Assembly (NCBI GenBank): GCA_015062715.1 | Contig: SUUD01000125.1 | Location: 1 to 6,207, forward strand | Source: Olsenella sp. | GTDB lineage: Bacteria > Actinomycetota > Coriobacteriia > Coriobacteriales > Atopobiaceae | DNA: 6,207 nt | Reading direction: 5' to 3' | In this document: positions 4,558 to 6,207 of the stretch, one piece after another | Position numbering within the stretch: the stretch's first letter is position 1 | Layout of the letters: each line of letters opens with the position of its first letter | Translations under genes and position numbers: made by a program | The notes under the pieces: model-generated | What the model was told of the DNA's origin: nothing | What the model saw: the letters and a program-made list of their open reading frames with translations, nothing else | Databases searched by the model: none

Positions 4558-6207
4558 CTACCAGCCCTTGACGAAGGCGACCACGTTCTGGTCGTCGTCG
4601 CGCACATACGACAGGTCGTCGGTCATCCGCTTGACCATGAGGATGCCCAGGCCGCCGATCTTCGCCTCCTCGACCGACGCCGGGGTCGGCGGGTCGATGT
4701 GGTCGAGCAGGTCGAAGGGTGCCCCGTAGTCGCTCAGGCTCACGGTGAGGGAGCTGGGGTTCGCGTTGTAGATGTACTCGATCGTCGCCGTGCCCGGCCC
4801 CTCCTGGCCGCGATAGGCGTAGTTGCAGATGTTGACGAAGAGCTCCTCGAGCACGATGTCGAGCTGGTTCTGCGTGGGCAGCGGACACGAGCGGCCACGC
4901 AGCGCCTCGTGCACGAAGTCGAGGATGACCTCGAGCTGGTCGGTCGTGGCGGGCACCGTGAGGCTGCCCGTCGCCTGCGGCGCGACGCCGTACTCCAGGG
5001 CGAGCATCGTGATGTCGTCGGACTGCTCGGTGCCAGACGACCAGCGCGCGATCTCTGAGCGGAGCGCGTCGATCAGGGGGCGCGGATGCAGGCTGGCATG
5101 CTTCGCCAGGAAGCCCTCGAGGCGCTTGTCGCCATACTGCTCGCCGTCGGCGCTGAACGCCTCGTTCACGCCGTCGGTGTACAGGATCAGCTCGTCACCG
5201 GGGCAGAGCGTAATCGTCGAGCTGCGGTACCTCGCGGTGTCGAAGGTGCCCAGGAACATGCCCCCGCGGGTCTTGAGCCACTGCCAGGTGCCGTCGTGGC
5301 GCAGGAGCGGCGCGTTGTGGCCGCCGTTGACGTAGGTGAGCACCCCGGTGTCCCAGTCGAGGGACGCCGCCCATACCGTGACGAACATGCTCGCGTCGTT
5401 GCCCTGGCACAGGTGCCAGTTGGCCGTCTCGACGGCGGCGGCGAGCGTCATGCCGCTCGACATGTAGCTGGCGAGCTCGGCCTTGGCGGCCATCATGAAC
5501 AGGCTTGCGGGAATGCCCTTGCCCGACACGTCGGCGATGAGGAAGCCCAGCGTGTGGTCGTCGATGAGGAAGAAGTCGTAGAAGTCCCCTCCCACCTCGC
5601 GCGCGGCGTTCATGGAGGCGTAGATGTCGAAGGCGCCCACGTCGGGGAAGGGCGGGAAGGTGCGCGGCAGCGCGCTCTCCTGGATCGTGCGCGCGTAGTC
5701 GAGCTCCTGGTCGATGCGAGAGGCCTCGGCCTCGATGGCCCCGCGCAGGGACCCCACCATGGTGTTGATGTCATCCGAGAGGGAGATGAACTCGGCGTTG
5801 TCCCTCACGTCGACCTCGGCCTGGAGGTCGCCTTGGGTGATCTGCCCCAGCGTCTCGTTGACCTTGAGGACGTTCTCGACGACCTCGCCGCGGATGAACA
5901 GGTAGACCGCGATGAAGATCAAGGCGAAGACGATGACCTCCATGAAGGCCATCACCAGGAATGAGACGTCACGCCCGAGCTCGGCCTCGCTCACCGGCTG
6001 CAGGGCAAAGAGCTGGTACCCCTCCACGAAGCCGCACACGGCATAGTAGCGCTCGTCCATGAAGTCGCAGATGAAGACCGAGCCCTCCGGCACCGTCGTC
6101 GACGTCACGGACAGCGAGGCGACGTCCTCGTCGGTGGGATGGAGGTCGGAGCGCGTGCCCACGACATTGCCCCCCGGAGTCAGCACCACGAGGGCGCCGT
6201 TCTGCCC
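4558..6207 (-). CDS. Membrane sensor with HAMP, SpoIIE/RsbU-type PP2C phosphatase and RsbW-like ATPase domains (5' end outside window)
   Basis: The reading frame stays open to the right edge, so 549 C-terminal residues are seen; the GTG at 6189 is probably an internal Val. Residues 1 to about 78 look like the end of an extracytoplasmic sensor domain. A transmembrane helix (about 81-104), a HAMP-type linker (about 105-161) and a likely coiled coil follow. The PP2C domain (about 190-406) has GGDFYDF (Asp208), IADVSGKG (Asp226), NGGHNAPLL, LYTDG (Asp345) and SDD (Asp398), the metal-binding set of SpoIIE/RsbU phosphatases. The C-terminal domain (about 414-549) is an anti-sigma-type histidine-kinase-like ATPase. 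It has an N-box ELFVN (Glu455, Asn459), a G1 box DYGAPFD (from Asp493) and a GGLG segment (518-521). By family analogy it dephosphorylates, and may also phosphorylate or sequester, a STAS-type anti-sigma antagonist in response to an external signal. No STAS or sigma gene is in the window. Confidence 0.93.
   Translation of the reverse strand, partial: GQNGALVVLTPGGNVVGTRSDLHPTDEDVASLSVTSTTVPEGSVFICDFMDERYYAVCGFVEGYQLFALQPVSEAELGRDVSFLVMAFMEVIVFALIFIAVYLFIRGEVVENVLKVNETLGQITQGDLQAEVDVRDNAEFISLSDDINTMVGSLRGAIEAEASRIDQELDYARTIQESALPRTFPPFPDVGAFDIYASMNAAREVGGDFYDFFLIDDHTLGFLIADVSGKGIPASLFMMAAKAELASYMSSGMTLAAAVETANWHLCQGNDASMFVTVWAASLDWDTGVLTYVNGGHNAPLLRHDGTWQWLKTRGGMFLGTFDTARYRSSTITLCPGDELILYTDGVNEAFSADGEQYGDKRLEGFLAKHASLHPRPLIDALRSEIARWSSGTEQSDDITMLALEYGVAPQATGSLTVPATTDQLEVILDFVHEALRGRSCPLPTQNQLDIVLEELFVNICNYAYRGQEGPGTATIEYIYNANPSSLTVSLSDYGAPFDLLDHIDPPTPASVEEAKIGGLGILMVKRMTDDLSYVRDDDQNVVAFVKGW

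Noticed and set aside
4544..4564. Possible terminator between the convergent protease and phosphatase genes
   Set aside because: Only a four-base stem (TAGG with CCTA around CCC) can be drawn, with no T-tract, so it is not distinguishable from chance.
5086..5964. A 292-codon open frame antisense to the SpoIIE phosphatase gene
   Set aside because: The translation is low in complexity (rich in Val, Gly, Glu, His and Arg) and mirrors the coding strand of a clear phosphatase gene. It has no domain of its own.
6187..6189. GTG as the true start of the phosphatase sensor gene
   Set aside because: The frame continues open for six more codons to the window edge with plausible sequence (GQNGALV). A start here would cut into the extracytoplasmic domain and leave no N-terminal membrane anchor, so the gene most likely begins outside the window.

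Overview
The window is GC-rich bacterial DNA, densely packed with genes and strongly biased to G or C at third codon positions. It uses GTG as well as ATG starts, and most genes have a purine-rich Shine-Dalgarno. Base composition, the DUF6765-like protein and the SpoIIE-phosphatase/ATPase regulator fit a high-GC actinobacterial lineage, most plausibly Coriobacteriia (Olsenella/Atopobium-like). This placement is inferred from gene content and composition only. No RNA gene, insertion sequence, CRISPR array or long repeat was seen.

Layout. (1) Bases 1-498, plus strand: the 3' end of an ABC exporter gene, covering the ATPase domain from the Q-loop to the C-terminus. (2) Bases 511-1470, minus strand, convergent with it: a prephenate dehydratase (PheA-type catalytic domain plus a C-terminal ACT-like region) with a lipoprotein signal sequence, so apparently exported and membrane-anchored. 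(3) Bases 1471-1574: a divergent intergenic region with the only AT-richer patch of the left half. (4) Bases 1575-3764, plus strand: a tight three-gene operon of a four-helix membrane protein, a 387-residue DUF6765-like protein with an HxxxDxxxH motif, and a six-helix DUF308/HdeD-like membrane protein. The first junction is a 4-base gap and the second an ATGA stop/start overlap. (5) Bases 3833-4552, plus strand: a CPBP-family (CAAX protease-like) intramembrane metalloprotease. (6) Bases 4558-6207, minus strand, convergent and running off the right edge: a membrane-anchored sensor with HAMP, SpoIIE/RsbU-type PP2C phosphatase and C-terminal RsbW-like ATPase domains.

Functionally, most of the window concerns the cell envelope: an exporter, an exported enzyme, three integral membrane proteins and a membrane-bound stress-type regulator. 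Only the three-gene operon shows clear evidence of co-expression. The two items that most deserve attention are the lipoprotein form of a normally cytoplasmic phenylalanine-biosynthesis enzyme and the uncharacterised membrane protein / DUF6765 / DUF308 operon.
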